Part shown: positions 48,845 to 57,393 of the stretch, one piece after another
Layout of the letters: each line of letters opens with the position of its first letter
Position numbering within the stretch: position 1 is the stretch's first letter
Origin: Novosphingobium sp. G106
Lineage (GTDB): Bacteria; Pseudomonadota; Alphaproteobacteria; Sphingomonadales; Sphingomonadaceae
Assembly: GCF_019075875.1 (NCBI RefSeq)
Contig: NZ_JAHOOZ010000001.1
Location: 124,001-188,000, forward strand
Length of the DNA stretch: 64,000 bases
Reading direction: 5' to 3'
The notes under the pieces: model-generated
What the model was told of the DNA's origin: nothing
The model's database searches: none
The model's input: only the letters and a program-made list of their open reading frames with translations
Translations under genes and position numbers: made by a program

Positions 48845-49309
48845 CTATTTGACAAGGTTGCCTTGCACGAGTTCGAGGTAATTTTGGTCTGGGTCCGACG
48901 CGGTCATCACGCGAAATCCCTGGCCGACATCATGGATCGGACTGTGCACGAATCCGGCCCGGTCAAGACGTGCGGCGAGGGCATCAAGGTTCGATATTCG
49001 TAATATGATTCGCGTGCTGCCCTGGCCCTTGACCTTGCTTTCGCCTGAAGCCGGAGTGGCGCTCACCAAGAGAATTCCAGGCTGTGCCGCATCCCCGCCG
49101 AAGCTCAGCATGTGTTCGTGTTTCGCGCCGAGATCGCGTTCCATTGACAGCCTCATGCCGAGCGTATCGCGATAAAATGTCAGCTCGCGCTGGGGTTCGG
49201 CAGTCCTTATGACCACGGACATGAGCGCTGCGGTAAAATCGGGCGTCGCCTGCTCAGCTGAGGCGGGTGATACCATCGATATTGCCACCGCGGCCAACAT
49301 CCATCTCAT
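48845..49309 (-). CDS. Secreted VOC (glyoxalase-fold) protein
   Basis: A 154-residue protein with a signal peptide, MRWMLAAVAISMVSPASAEQ, which decides the start at 49309; a longer frame to 49441 has none. VOC fold pattern: MSVVIRTAEPQRELTFYRDT, then GMRLSMERDLGAKHEHMLSF and a C-terminal ASDPDQNYLELVQG with Glu metal ligand. The usual first-strand His is replaced (MSVVIRT), so metal binding may differ from classical glyoxalase I. Exported VOC proteins are uncommon. It probably forms a pair with the HiPIP gene. Confidence 0.78.
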   Translation of the reverse strand: MRWMLAAVAISMVSPASAEQATPDFTAALMSVVIRTAEPQRELTFYRDTLGMRLSMERDLGAKHEHMLSFGGDAAQPGILLVSATPASGESKVKGQGSTRIILRISNLDALAARLDRAGFVHSPIHDVGQGFRVMTASDPDQNYLELVQGNLVK

Positions 49310-49739
49310 GTGAGTATCCCTTGATGCCGGGCGGCCGGCGCCGCAATCTGAGGCGGGGCGAGCGCGGTAACGCGTACATAAATGTTTGCGATGCGGAGCA
49401 GCGGCCTTGACATAGACTCTCCGAACGCATGCTCGCGACATCGGTCATTTCAGAACCAGGCCCTCTATGGGCATGGGCCTCAAATGCCAGCGTGTTGTTG
49501 TGCTATCCCACGATGCGGGAAATCGTAGGCGTCGCCCCCCCCCGCGGGCATATGGGAGAGCGAACTGCGAAACGCGCAGTCAGCTATGCGGCGGCACCAG
49601 CCGCCAAGCAGCCGCGCGGGCCTAGATCATTGCCTCAGCCGCAAAGGAAAGTTTTCCGTCGTATGTGGCATCGTAGCGAAGCGCGGTTTGCTAAGGGGCG
49701 CAGCCCATTTCGCGCGGTCACTAGGTTTGTAGTATCCAG
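49310..49739. other. Intergenic region with a C9 run
   Basis: No gene recognised. It contains a run of nine C near 49537. It separates the VOC/HiPIP/P450 operon from the C-terminus of a TetR gene on the same strand. Confidence 0.45.
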
Positions 49740-50387
49740 TCACTGTGGTCCGAATCGTCCGCGGATGAAAAGGTCTACCTTCACCTTGATGTCTGTCTTC
49801 GTAGGCGGGCTGGGCAGCCAACCGAAGTAGAACATCACGGTCTGATTTCCGAGCAAAAGGTCGACAAACAGTTCGGCAGACTGATCGTGATCACCGTGAG
49901 GAATCACTTTTTGAGCAGCCAATTGCTGAAAGAGAACGGAAAGGTTGCCCTGCAGTCGGGTGAAAATTTCCGTAGCCACCTGGCTCATCAAGTCAGGAAA
50001 CCGCCCACTTTCTGCAATAAGCAAGCGTATTAGATCAACTGTTCTTGCCTGGCGTGTAGTATCGTAGCAATATTGGGCGGCATGGGCTAGTGATTCGGAC
50101 AGGCTACCCGAGAAATCCCGTAAAGGGTCGGGCATGGAAAGCGTCGACATGGCCAAGACTGCCTGACGGAAGATTTCGTCTTTGTTGCCAATATGCTTGT
50201 GGATCGTTCTGCTGCAAACATGGGACTTCTTCGCAATCGCAGAAACGGTGGTGTCTTCATATCCGTGTCTTGCGAACAATCGTTCGGCGACAGTCCTGAC
50301 GCGGGTCTTTCGCCGTTCCATATCAGCTACTGTCGTGCGCCCTGCGCGGCTCCGCCTCCGGCGTCTATCTGCAATTGTTTTTACCAC
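49740..50387 (-). CDS. TetR family regulator
   Basis: A TetR-type repressor. HTH: TVSAIAKKSHVCSRTIHKHI, preceded by RVRTVAERLFARHGYED. The start is uncertain. The GTG at 50387 has GGTGG upstream and gives an Arg-rich N-terminus (RRRRRSRAG); the ATG at 50321 gives a compact 193-residue protein. The open frame continues to 50618 but overlaps the divergent regulator's promoter. It is transcribed away from the TetR gene at 50583, sharing the intergenic region with the TGAC-N10-GTCA site, and towards the VOC-HiPIP-P450 genes. Confidence 0.85.
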   Translation of the reverse strand: MVKTIADRRRRRSRAGRTTVADMERRKTRVRTVAERLFARHGYEDTTVSAIAKKSHVCSRTIHKHIGNKDEIFRQAVLAMSTLSMPDPLRDFSGSLSESLAHAAQYCYDTTRQARTVDLIRLLIAESGRFPDLMSQVATEIFTRLQGNLSVLFQQLAAQKVIPHGDHDQSAELFVDLLLGNQTVMFYFGWLPSPPTKTDIKVKVDLFIRGRFGPQ

Positions 50388-50523
50388 GGCAGGATTTCCA
50401 CCACGTTTGCTCGCCTGCGGCACAGGCAGGATTGAAGCGCCCCTTCGACCGGGAGATTCCCTATTGCCGGACGGCCCTGATCCTATTGAGATGTGCTTGG
50501 AGCATTTATCTGTATAATCGCTC

Positions 50524-50550
50524 GCGTCAAGCTGACTGACTGGCTGGTCA
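50524..50550. promoter_or_regulatory. Candidate TetR operator (autoregulatory)
   Basis: GCGTCAAGCTGAC, nine bases, GGTCA, placed 33 bases upstream of the TetR start at 50583. It has the same 13-mer and spacing as 45514-45540 before the TBDR. Lies between the two divergent TetR genes. Confidence 0.5.
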
Positions 50551-50582
50551 TTGATATTTGGTTTTCGACAGGTGTGCTGAGA

Positions 50583-51191
50583 ATGACGACAGTAGCAGTT
50601 GGTAGCCGCGCGGCTCAAAAGCAGGCCACCCGTCGCCGCATCCTGGACCTAGCTGCCCAGATAATTGGCGAGAAGGGCTATTACGGCTTTAGCCTGCACG
50701 ATCTAGCCCAACGTTGCGGGCTCACGAACGGCGGCCTGCTCTACCATTTTGCTTCCAAGGATTCGTTGTTGGTCGCAGTGCTGCGGGATCGCGACACCAA
50801 AAATGCCGAGGCCATCATGGCGGAATTCGGCCACGACAAAGCCGTGTATGAAGATCTCGACGTACTGATTAAGACCCTGCACGCGATCGCGGTGCGCGCG
50901 AGCCGACAGCCCGAACTCGTTCGATTGTTCGCGATGCTGCAGGGTGAGGCCCTAAGTCCCGAGCACCCCGCGTATTCCTTTTTTGAAGATCGAGATGCTG
51001 CATTGCAAGCCGGCTTCACGGCGATGGTTGCGCCTCATGTGTGCGATCCTCAAGCAACGGCCTGCCAGCTTTTAGCCATGCTTTCCGGCCTGGAGATGAT
51101 CTGGCTGAAGGCGAATTGCAGCCTTGACCTTGTCGAGCTGTGGGATCGATCGCTTGCTTTGCTGCTGCCGGCGCCCAGCTCCCGCGATTAG
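50583..51191 (+). CDS. TetR family regulator
   Basis: A 202-residue regulator. The ATG at 50583 begins MTTVAVGSRAAQKQATRRRI. HTH: SLHDLAQRCGLTNGGLLYHF at about residues 38-57, in the AcrR/RutR-like style. The C-terminal domain contains LVRLFAMLQGEALSPEHPAY. It is the likely user of the TGAC-N10-GTCA operator in front of it and in front of the TBDR at 45390. It lies 118 bases upstream of the periplasmic operon on the same strand. Confidence 0.9.
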   Translation: MTTVAVGSRAAQKQATRRRILDLAAQIIGEKGYYGFSLHDLAQRCGLTNGGLLYHFASKDSLLVAVLRDRDTKNAEAIMAEFGHDKAVYEDLDVLIKTLHAIAVRASRQPELVRLFAMLQGEALSPEHPAYSFFEDRDAALQAGFTAMVAPHVCDPQATACQLLAMLSGLEMIWLKANCSLDLVELWDRSLALLLPAPSSRD

Positions 51192-51308
51192 CGCAGGCAC
51201 AAGCGTCCACTGGCCAGAATCTACTTCATATTCGGAACTTGCTTATTTCATTTTAAGAAATAATATACATCCCTCCGATGCCGAGATGGCACCGAGCGAG
51301 AGGATAGT

Positions 51309-51770
51309 ATGAAGCGGGTTTTCTTGATCGGCCTTCTGGCGGCCGGCGCCTTGGTTATAGGGTCTTCTGCGCTTCTCGCAGCGCCTTCGGATGTCGTCAG
51401 AGCGCGAATTACGGGCCTGCGCGAGCTTGGTGCCGCTTTTAAGGCTGTGAACGACGGCCTGCGCGGGAGCGAAATGCAATCGGTCCTTATCCAACAATCG
51501 GCGCGCCAGATACGCAATGCCGCTCGCGACCAGTATCGCTGGTTTCCGCAAGGCAGTGGTCCTCAACCCGGCGTAAAGACGGCGGCGAAACCGGAAATCT
51601 GGTCGCAGGCGGCGCGGTTTCGCGCCGCGCAAGATGCATTTGCTCGGCAGGCAGATGTCTTTTTTCAAGCGGCGAGCGCCGGCTCTCCCGCTGCAATCCG
51701 GGCAGAAGCGCGCAAGCTGGGTGCCAATTGCAAATCATGTCACGACACTTTCCGTTTACCCCAGAGCTGA
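51309..51770 (+). CDS. Cytochrome c' (class II c-type cytochrome)
   Basis: A 153-residue periplasmic cytochrome. Signal peptide MKRVFLIGLLAAGALVIGSS ending at LLAAP. The heme motif is at the very C-terminus, Cys141-Lys-Ser-Cys144-His145 (NCKSCHDTFRLPQS), as in class II four-helix cytochromes. Helical segments VVRARITGLRELGAAFKAV and FRAAQDAFARQADVFFQAA fit the fold. It is first in a five-gene coupled operon and is the likely electron carrier of that system. GAGAGGATAGT precedes the start. Confidence 0.9.
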   Translation: MKRVFLIGLLAAGALVIGSSALLAAPSDVVRARITGLRELGAAFKAVNDGLRGSEMQSVLIQQSARQIRNAARDQYRWFPQGSGPQPGVKTAAKPEIWSQAARFRAAQDAFARQADVFFQAASAGSPAAIRAEARKLGANCKSCHDTFRLPQS

Positions 51771-51773
51771 TCC

Positions 51774-52562
51774 ATGAGACTTGCGAATGCCAAACTAGCC
51801 GCTTTCTCCTGCCTGGCCGTCGACCTCGCCGTCGCGGCTTGCACTTCGCAATCGTTCTCGGCGATTGCCGCCGCGCAGTCGGCTGCGGCACCGAAAGATG
51901 AGCCCGACCCAGCCGCCTATCCTCCTGCGGTCAAGACGATCAGGTATAGCGAGGGCTATCGCTACGTCACGCCAGCCGGGCTGACGCTCTACCTTGTCGA
52001 TCCGCGGGTGGCTCGTCCATCGCGCGGGACAATCATCGAATACTGCGTGGCGGCATGTGCAGCGAACTTCAAGCCGCTAGCCGCTGCGCCGAACGCCGAG
52101 CCGATTGGTCTCTGGCGGCCCGCAGACAGCAGCCGAGGCCGGATTTGGACCTATCGGCAAAGCCCGGTTTTCACGTTCAACGCAGACCAGCGCCCAGGCG
52201 ATGTCGGCGGAGCGGGCTTCGAGAATGCCTTGAATCCGATAGACTACGTCCCCCATCCACCTGCCTATATAGCGCCGCCCGCCGCAACGGCGCTCTACGC
52301 CAAGGGCACTTGGTTTCTCGCTGACAAGGACGGCCGCGGACTCGTTACGGCAAGACGCCCGATGGCCTGCACAGAGGCTTGCGAGCCGCCCGAGCCCTTC
52401 CGCGCGGGCAGTGCTGCCCTCCCTGTTGGCGCCTGGACCAAAGTGCATGCGGGAGGCTTCACCCAATGGGCGTGGCGCAAGCAGCCCGTTTTCGTTGCCC
52501 CTCTCGTAGATGGAATGCCGTCGGCACCGGGGCTCGATCCAATTTTGCTGGGATCAAAATGA
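51774..52562 (+). CDS. Secreted repeat protein, PF03640-type
   Basis: A 262-residue exported protein. Its N-terminal hydrophobic segment ends LAVAACTSQ, so it may be a lipoprotein (Cys after VAA). It has two copies of the PF03640 (Lipoprotein_15) pattern: GLTLYLVDPR with C-x3-C-x-x-x-FKPL, and GTWFLADKDG with ACTEACEPPEPF. The Y/W-x-x-x-D and C-x3-C pairs are the conserved parts of this family, whose function is unknown but which is often found with c-type cytochromes. The start is three bases after the cytochrome c' stop, and its own stop overlaps the next start (ATGA). Confidence 0.78.
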   Translation: MRLANAKLAAFSCLAVDLAVAACTSQSFSAIAAAQSAAAPKDEPDPAAYPPAVKTIRYSEGYRYVTPAGLTLYLVDPRVARPSRGTIIEYCVAACAANFKPLAAAPNAEPIGLWRPADSSRGRIWTYRQSPVFTFNADQRPGDVGGAGFENALNPIDYVPHPPAYIAPPAATALYAKGTWFLADKDGRGLVTARRPMACTEACEPPEPFRAGSAALPVGAWTKVHAGGFTQWAWRKQPVFVAPLVDGMPSAPGLDPILLGSK

Positions 52563-53785
52563 GCAAGACGCGAGGAAAACCGGAAATGGAAAACAAGTCC
52601 CGGCGAGTTCGTGCTTTCATAGGTGTGTCGGGCTGCGCTGCGCTTGTGGCGCTGGGGGCGGGTGCCGGAGCGTTCTTGCCTGGCACCGCTGAACCCGCTC
52701 TCGCACAGCAGCAACTTCCGGCTCCGCCCGCGAACGGCGAGATGGGGTTTGTTTTCAACGTTTTTGCCCCTGCCATTTATCACGGAAAGGATGATTGCCC
52801 GAACGGGCTGGCTGGAACCGTTCGCGAAAATTACCTCGCGACTTTACCTGCGGCCGAGCAAGCCCGCTTGAACCTGAAAGAGAACGAGGAAGAGCTCACT
52901 CGGCGTTGGAAGACCTGGACCCAAGGACCGGACAAGACCAATATTTGCTCCAACCCGGAGATGTTTAGTCGCTCAGTCCAGCGCACGGTACAAGGCAAGA
53001 CGTCCTACGGTCTCAACCTTGACGGACAAGTGAACGGCGCTGCGGAAAATGGCTGCCAGCACGAGGATTTTACCGGGGTCGGCGGTGAGGCAGGGGTCGA
53101 CAACCAGCTTTACCGGGCGATGGGTTGCTCGCGGATCTGGCGCGGCGTTGAAGGCACGACCACGGGAGAGATCTATACCGCCGCCAACCACTCGTTGGAG
53201 ACCGGAGAACACACGATCGTTATGCTCCTGCGCGGTGTCGACAGTCTCAAAGACGACGACAGCGTTGAGGTCATTCTGGCAAGCTCCGACGATCGTCCCG
53301 TATTGGATAGTCGGCGCAACTTCATCGCCAAGGCTAGCTTCACCATTGCGAGCAACCCGCGATGGCGCAATGTGCTGAAGGGTCACATCCATGATGGCGT
53401 CCTCACCACTGATCCACAGGACATCAAGCTTAATCGTCGGCAGGGGATTGGCGGCAAGCGCGGCGAGCGGGCGGAACACGACCTGCGCCAGGGTCGTTTC
53501 CGTCTGACATTGAAATCGGATGGTGCCGCCGAGGGCGTGCTGGGCGCTTACCAGATCCCGTTGACCCTCCTGGATTCGATGGTGTTTGGCGGGTCTGGTA
53601 CCGCGACGGTCGCTGGTATCGATTGCGCCGCGCAGCTCACTACGCTGTTGAAGTTGGCAGATGGGATCAAGGATCCCGTGTCCGGCAAATGCACCGCTGT
53701 CTCGTCAGCCCTCAATGTTGCCGCCGTACCCGCTTTCGTCATCGACAGACCAGAACTCGCCGGAAAGAGCGGAGCCGCCCGATGA
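52559..53785 (+). CDS. Unknown secreted protein of the DUF1592/DUF1552 operon
   Basis: I do not recognise this 408-residue family. The start ATG at 52559 overlaps the previous stop. An N-terminal signal (VSGCAALVALGAGAGAFLPG, ends PALAQ) directs it to the periplasm. The mature part has FVFNVFAPAIYHGKDDCPNG, an even number of spaced Cys, CQHEDFTGVGGEAGVDNQLY, CSRIWRGVEG and a central SLETGEHTIVMLLRGVDSLK beta region; a C-terminal conserved-looking DCAAQLTTLLKLAD. No heme motif. The cysteines (DDCPNG, NICSN, NGCQHED, MGCSR) suggest disulfides or a metal site. Its stop overlaps the DUF1592 start (ATGA), so it is probably a partner of the DUF1592/DUF1552 pair. Confidence 0.7.
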   Translation: MSKTRGKPEMENKSRRVRAFIGVSGCAALVALGAGAGAFLPGTAEPALAQQQLPAPPANGEMGFVFNVFAPAIYHGKDDCPNGLAGTVRENYLATLPAAEQARLNLKENEEELTRRWKTWTQGPDKTNICSNPEMFSRSVQRTVQGKTSYGLNLDGQVNGAAENGCQHEDFTGVGGEAGVDNQLYRAMGCSRIWRGVEGTTTGEIYTAANHSLETGEHTIVMLLRGVDSLKDDDSVEVILASSDDRPVLDSRRNFIAKASFTIASNPRWRNVLKGHIHDGVLTTDPQDIKLNRRQGIGGKRGERAEHDLRQGRFRLTLKSDGAAEGVLGAYQIPLTLLDSMVFGGSGTATVAGIDCAAQLTTLLKLADGIKDPVSGKCTAVSSALNVAAVPAFVIDRPELAGKSGAAR

Positions 53786-55482
53786 TCGCGCGTAAGCTGA
53801 GAATTAGCGGGTTGGCGGCGCTAGCACTGGGTGTGGCAGGTATCGCGATAGCGGACGGGCCCAGTTACGCTCGCGATGAGAGCTCACCCGCTGTGAGCCA
53901 GTCCAGGCATATCGTCGCCCTCCGCCGCTTGACCGAAGCCCAGTATCGAAACTCGATCGCGGATATCTTTGGTCCTGATATTCAGCCGGCCGGCCGGTTC
54001 GAACCTATCGTGCGTGTCGCGCACCGGTTGATTGCAAGCGGCGCCAGCTCTTCTGCGATCTCGCCGACAGGGCTCGAACAGTTTGAGGTTATGGCCCGTG
54101 TCATATCCGCGCAAGTTTTTGACGAGCGGCATCGCTCCACCTTTGTGCCATGCAAGCCGAGGAACGAGACGGACAGCACATGCGCCGCGGCGACGCTGAC
54201 GGCAATAGGTCGGCAGGTTCTACGCCGCCCTCTCACTAAGCCTGAAATTGACCGCTACGTCGGCATGGTAACAGCAGCAGCTGTCCGCACGGGATCTTTC
54301 TATGAAGGGTTGGAACTGGGACTTGCAGCCATGCTGGTCTCTCCTGAATTCCTCTACATCATTGAAATTGCGGAGCCTGACCCGGAGCACCCGGGGCAAT
54401 TCCGGCTAGACAACTACTCCCGCGCCTCGAGGCTGAGCTATTTTTTGTGGAATTCCACGCCCGACGACGAGCTGCTGGCCGCTGCTGCAGCTGGCGAGCT
54501 CTCTAATCCGGACGAACTTCGCAAGCAGGCACAGCGGCTAGCTGGCAGCGTTCGGCTGGAGCAAGGTGTGCGTGCGTTCTTTGCGGACATGTTGATGTTC
54601 GAAAAGTTCGATGGGTTGGCCAAGGATCCAATCGTCTATCCGCGCTTCAATCAGGACGTCGCCAAGGCCCTCCCTGAGCAAATGGCTTTGACGATTGTCG
54701 ATCATTTGGTCCGGCGTCGGGGCGATTACCGCACCCTGTTCACCACGCCGCGCACATGGGTGAGCCGACCGCTTGGTGCGCTGTATGAAATCCCGGTCAA
54801 GCGTCAGACCGGCTGGGAGCCCTATGAGTTCGCCGAGGGCGATGGCCGCGCGGGTCTCGTCGGGCAGGCTGGGTTCCTGGCGATGTATTCGCAATCGGGA
54901 CGAAGTTCACCCACTCTGCGGGGGCGGGCGGTCAGGGAGCTCTTGCTATGCCAACCCGTACCCGATCCTCCGGGGAACGTGAATTTCACCGTCGTACAAG
55001 AAACCACCAATCCGGTGCTGCGCACGGCGCGAGAGCGCCTTTCGGCGCACGCGACTGATCCGTCGTGCTCCGGTTGTCACAAAATCACCGATCCGATCGG
55101 TCTTTCGCTTGAAAGTTTCGATGGAATGGGTGCGCATCGTTGGACCGAGAACGGCGTCAAATTGAATCTGGAGGGCGAGATGGGGCCTGCGAAGTTCGAT
55201 GGACCGCTGGGTCTTGGACAGACTCTGGCGAAGGACCCTGCACTCGGTGAATGCGCTGCCTCGCGGACCTTGGAATACCTGATGGGACGGCCGGTAGAGG
55301 ATGACGGCGATTTGATAGAGGCAGCGCTCTCAGCCTTCGTTGCCAGCGGATATAAGTTCCCGGATCTCATGGTGGCTGTCGCTACCATGCCGCAGACCTT
55401 TCAGGTGAAGTCCAGTCCCTTGTCCGCACCGCTCAGAGTTACCCAGGCCGCGGTCCCTAACAACTCGGGAGGCATTCGATGA
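53782..55482 (+). CDS. DUF1592-family periplasmic cytochrome-like protein
   Basis: A 566-residue exported protein with the full set found mostly in Planctomycetes and some Proteobacteria. DUF1587 (LRRLTEAQYRNSIADIFGPD), DUF1595 (IGRQVLRRPLTKPEIDRYVG), DUF1592 (FYEGLELGLAAMLVSPEFLY), DUF1588 (GQAGFLAMYSQSGRSSPTLR) with LLCQPVPDPPGNV, a heme motif Cys-Ser-Gly-Cys-His near 55066-55080, and DUF1585 (VASGYKFPDLMVAVATMPQT) at the C-terminus. The signal peptide ends PSYARDES. The single CxxCH and the KITDPIG sequence after it mark a c-type heme. Starts on the ATGA overlap at 53782 and overlaps the next gene at 55479. Function unknown; a periplasmic oxidoreductase is a fair guess. Confidence 0.85.
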   Translation: MIARKLRISGLAALALGVAGIAIADGPSYARDESSPAVSQSRHIVALRRLTEAQYRNSIADIFGPDIQPAGRFEPIVRVAHRLIASGASSSAISPTGLEQFEVMARVISAQVFDERHRSTFVPCKPRNETDSTCAAATLTAIGRQVLRRPLTKPEIDRYVGMVTAAAVRTGSFYEGLELGLAAMLVSPEFLYIIEIAEPDPEHPGQFRLDNYSRASRLSYFLWNSTPDDELLAAAAAGELSNPDELRKQAQRLAGSVRLEQGVRAFFADMLMFEKFDGLAKDPIVYPRFNQDVAKALPEQMALTIVDHLVRRRGDYRTLFTTPRTWVSRPLGALYEIPVKRQTGWEPYEFAEGDGRAGLVGQAGFLAMYSQSGRSSPTLRGRAVRELLLCQPVPDPPGNVNFTVVQETTNPVLRTARERLSAHATDPSCSGCHKITDPIGLSLESFDGMGAHRWTENGVKLNLEGEMGPAKFDGPLGLGQTLAKDPALGECAASRTLEYLMGRPVEDDGDLIEAALSAFVASGYKFPDLMVAVATMPQTFQVKSSPLSAPLRVTQAAVPNNSGGIR

Positions 55483-56813
55483 AATTTGACCGTCGCTCCG
55501 CTTTGCGCGGAGTCCTGAACGGCGCCGCGATTACAGTGGCCTTGCCAGTGCTCGACCTGTTTCTTGACGGTAACGGGACGGCGTACGCCGCGACCGGCGC
55601 ACCTCTCCCGGCCCGTTTCGGCACATGGTTTTGGGGGTTAGGGTGCAATCCGCAGCGGTTCTTCCCGAGCAAGGTCGGAGCCGACTACGATCTCAAAGTC
55701 GAGCTCGAGCCCATCAAGGCCTTCAAGCAGAAGGTCAATATATTCAGCGATTTCAATGTGCCGCTCGACGGCGTCGCGAACCTGCCGCATATCAGTGGCG
55801 GCATTGGCATTCGAACTGGTATGGCCACGAAGGCGGAAGGCGGCTTGCCCGCTCCATCTTTCGATGTGCTGATCGGTGATGTCATCGGCGCCAATTCCCG
55901 GTTCCGCAGCCTGGAAATCTCCTGCGTTGGCGATCCGCGCAACAGCCTGTCAGGTCGCGGGAATGGCAATCTCAATCCGGCGGAAATTTCACCTGTCGCC
56001 CTTTATCAGCGAATGTTCGGTACGGGTTTCCAAGATCCAAATTCCGGAACATTTACGCCAAACCCGAAGGTCATGGCACGGCGCAGCGTCCTTTCAGCGG
56101 TCGGCGATCAGCGCAAGGAGCTTGAAGCGAGCGTCGGCGCCACCGACCGGCAGCGGCTCGACCAATACTTCACCTCATTGCGGCAGTTGGAAAACCAGCT
56201 CGATGTCGAGCTTTCTCCGCCTCAACCGCGGGAGGCCTGCTTGATCCCTAAGCTGCCCACCGAGGCAAAAATCGACGCGATGATCGACAACGTAATCAGC
56301 AATCACAAGCTGATGGCTGATCTACTGGTCATGGCCCTGGCGTGTGACCAGACTCGCGTTTTCAATCTCAACTTCAACAACGGGGCCTCCTCGCTGACTC
56401 GGCTGGGGAGCACGATCACACACCACCAGCTTACGCACGAGGAGCAGATCGATAATCGGCTGGGTTACCAGCCGGAGTCGACCTATTTCGTAAACCGGAT
56501 CATGGAGGGATGGGCCTATTTCGTAGCCGCGCTCGATGCGGTGAAGGAGGGCGATGGAACGCTTCTCGACAACACTCTAGTCTTTGCACACTCTGAGACG
56601 GACTTGGCCAAATTCCATAGCATTGATACCATTCCGATGATGACCGCCGGCAGCGGTGGAGGTCGAATCAAGACGGGTGTGCATGTCGCAGGAAACGCGA
56701 CGCCGGCCAGCCGGATCGGGCTCACACTGCAGCAGGTCATGGGGGTACCGGTTGAAAAGTGGGGTGTGGGCAGCATGGAAACACGAAAGACCGTAAGTGA
56801 GATCGTGATTTGA
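55479..56813 (+). CDS. DUF1552 protein, Tat-like export signal
   Basis: A 444-residue protein of the DUF1552 family, which is nearly always encoded next to DUF1592 proteins. N-terminus FDRRSALRGVLNGAAITVAL has a twin-Arg and hydrophobic stretch, a Tat signal. The mature part has FGTWFWGLGCNPQRFFP, then NIFSDFNVPLDGVANLPHIS, RRSVLSAVGDQRKELE, and near the end LDNTLVFAHSETDLAKFHS. This last region recalls the DUF1501/sulfatase-like alkaline-phosphatase fold, but I cannot assign activity. Translational coupling to the DUF1592 gene (ATGA at 55479) suggests a fixed stoichiometry or complex. Confidence 0.85.
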   Translation: MKFDRRSALRGVLNGAAITVALPVLDLFLDGNGTAYAATGAPLPARFGTWFWGLGCNPQRFFPSKVGADYDLKVELEPIKAFKQKVNIFSDFNVPLDGVANLPHISGGIGIRTGMATKAEGGLPAPSFDVLIGDVIGANSRFRSLEISCVGDPRNSLSGRGNGNLNPAEISPVALYQRMFGTGFQDPNSGTFTPNPKVMARRSVLSAVGDQRKELEASVGATDRQRLDQYFTSLRQLENQLDVELSPPQPREACLIPKLPTEAKIDAMIDNVISNHKLMADLLVMALACDQTRVFNLNFNNGASSLTRLGSTITHHQLTHEEQIDNRLGYQPESTYFVNRIMEGWAYFVAALDAVKEGDGTLLDNTLVFAHSETDLAKFHSIDTIPMMTAGSGGGRIKTGVHVAGNATPASRIGLTLQQVMGVPVEKWGVGSMETRKTVSEIVI

Positions 56814-56865
56814 AGTCAGTTCGTCCCTTGTTTGAGGCCATGCAGATCGTTGAGGTAAGTCTTTA

Positions 56866-57393
56866 ATGGCTTCGCCTACTCGAGAAGAAATCCTTGCCTG
56901 GCTGACCAAGAATCTGAGCGATGGGGTGCCGCCGCCTGAACAAGATACTGGCGGCGATCTTTCACGAGTTGAGCTGGGTTTGATCTTTGATGGTCTCTCC
57001 CAGGCCCTTCGACCAATTCGCGTTGCGGTATCGGAAATTACAAAGGAATTTGATCTCGGCCCGCGGGGTGCCTTTATCCTTTCGCTGATCGATGGTGGCG
57101 TCGTTCACCCTCTAGACGTGGCAGTAGCACTTGGGATACGGCCCAGCTCGGCGACGGCGGAGCTCCGGCGCTTAGCAGATGCGGGGCTGGTGCAGTCCCG
57201 CCAGGACGAAATTGATCGCCGAAAGACCGTACTTTCCTTAACCCCGGACGGGCAGGTCGCCAGCAATAGGAATTTTCAGGCTATGACGAGGGTCGTCCTT
57301 GAAAATTTAAAGGGCTACTCATCCAGTGAATTGCGGCTGTTTTCGCGAATGTTGAGCGACGTTCGCAAGGGATGCTCTGTGATCGAGGAGTGA
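56866..57393 (+). CDS. MarR family regulator
   Basis: A 175-residue winged-helix protein. The DNA-binding part reads FILSLIDGGVVHPLDVAVAL, GIRPSSATAELRRLADAGLV and the wing QDEIDRRKTVLSLTPDGQ, the classic MarR D-x-R-x-x-x-L-x-L-T pattern. It lies 52 bases behind DUF1552 on the same strand, so it may belong to the same transcript and regulate it. The N-terminal 35 residues are extra compared with typical MarR proteins. Confidence 0.88.
   Translation: MASPTREEILAWLTKNLSDGVPPPEQDTGGDLSRVELGLIFDGLSQALRPIRVAVSEITKEFDLGPRGAFILSLIDGGVVHPLDVAVALGIRPSSATAELRRLADAGLVQSRQDEIDRRKTVLSLTPDGQVASNRNFQAMTRVVLENLKGYSSSELRLFSRMLSDVRKGCSVIEE

Noticed and set aside
49429..49830. Plus-strand frame across the C9 run
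   Set aside because: Ends antisense to the TetR gene; composition typical of a shadow frame.
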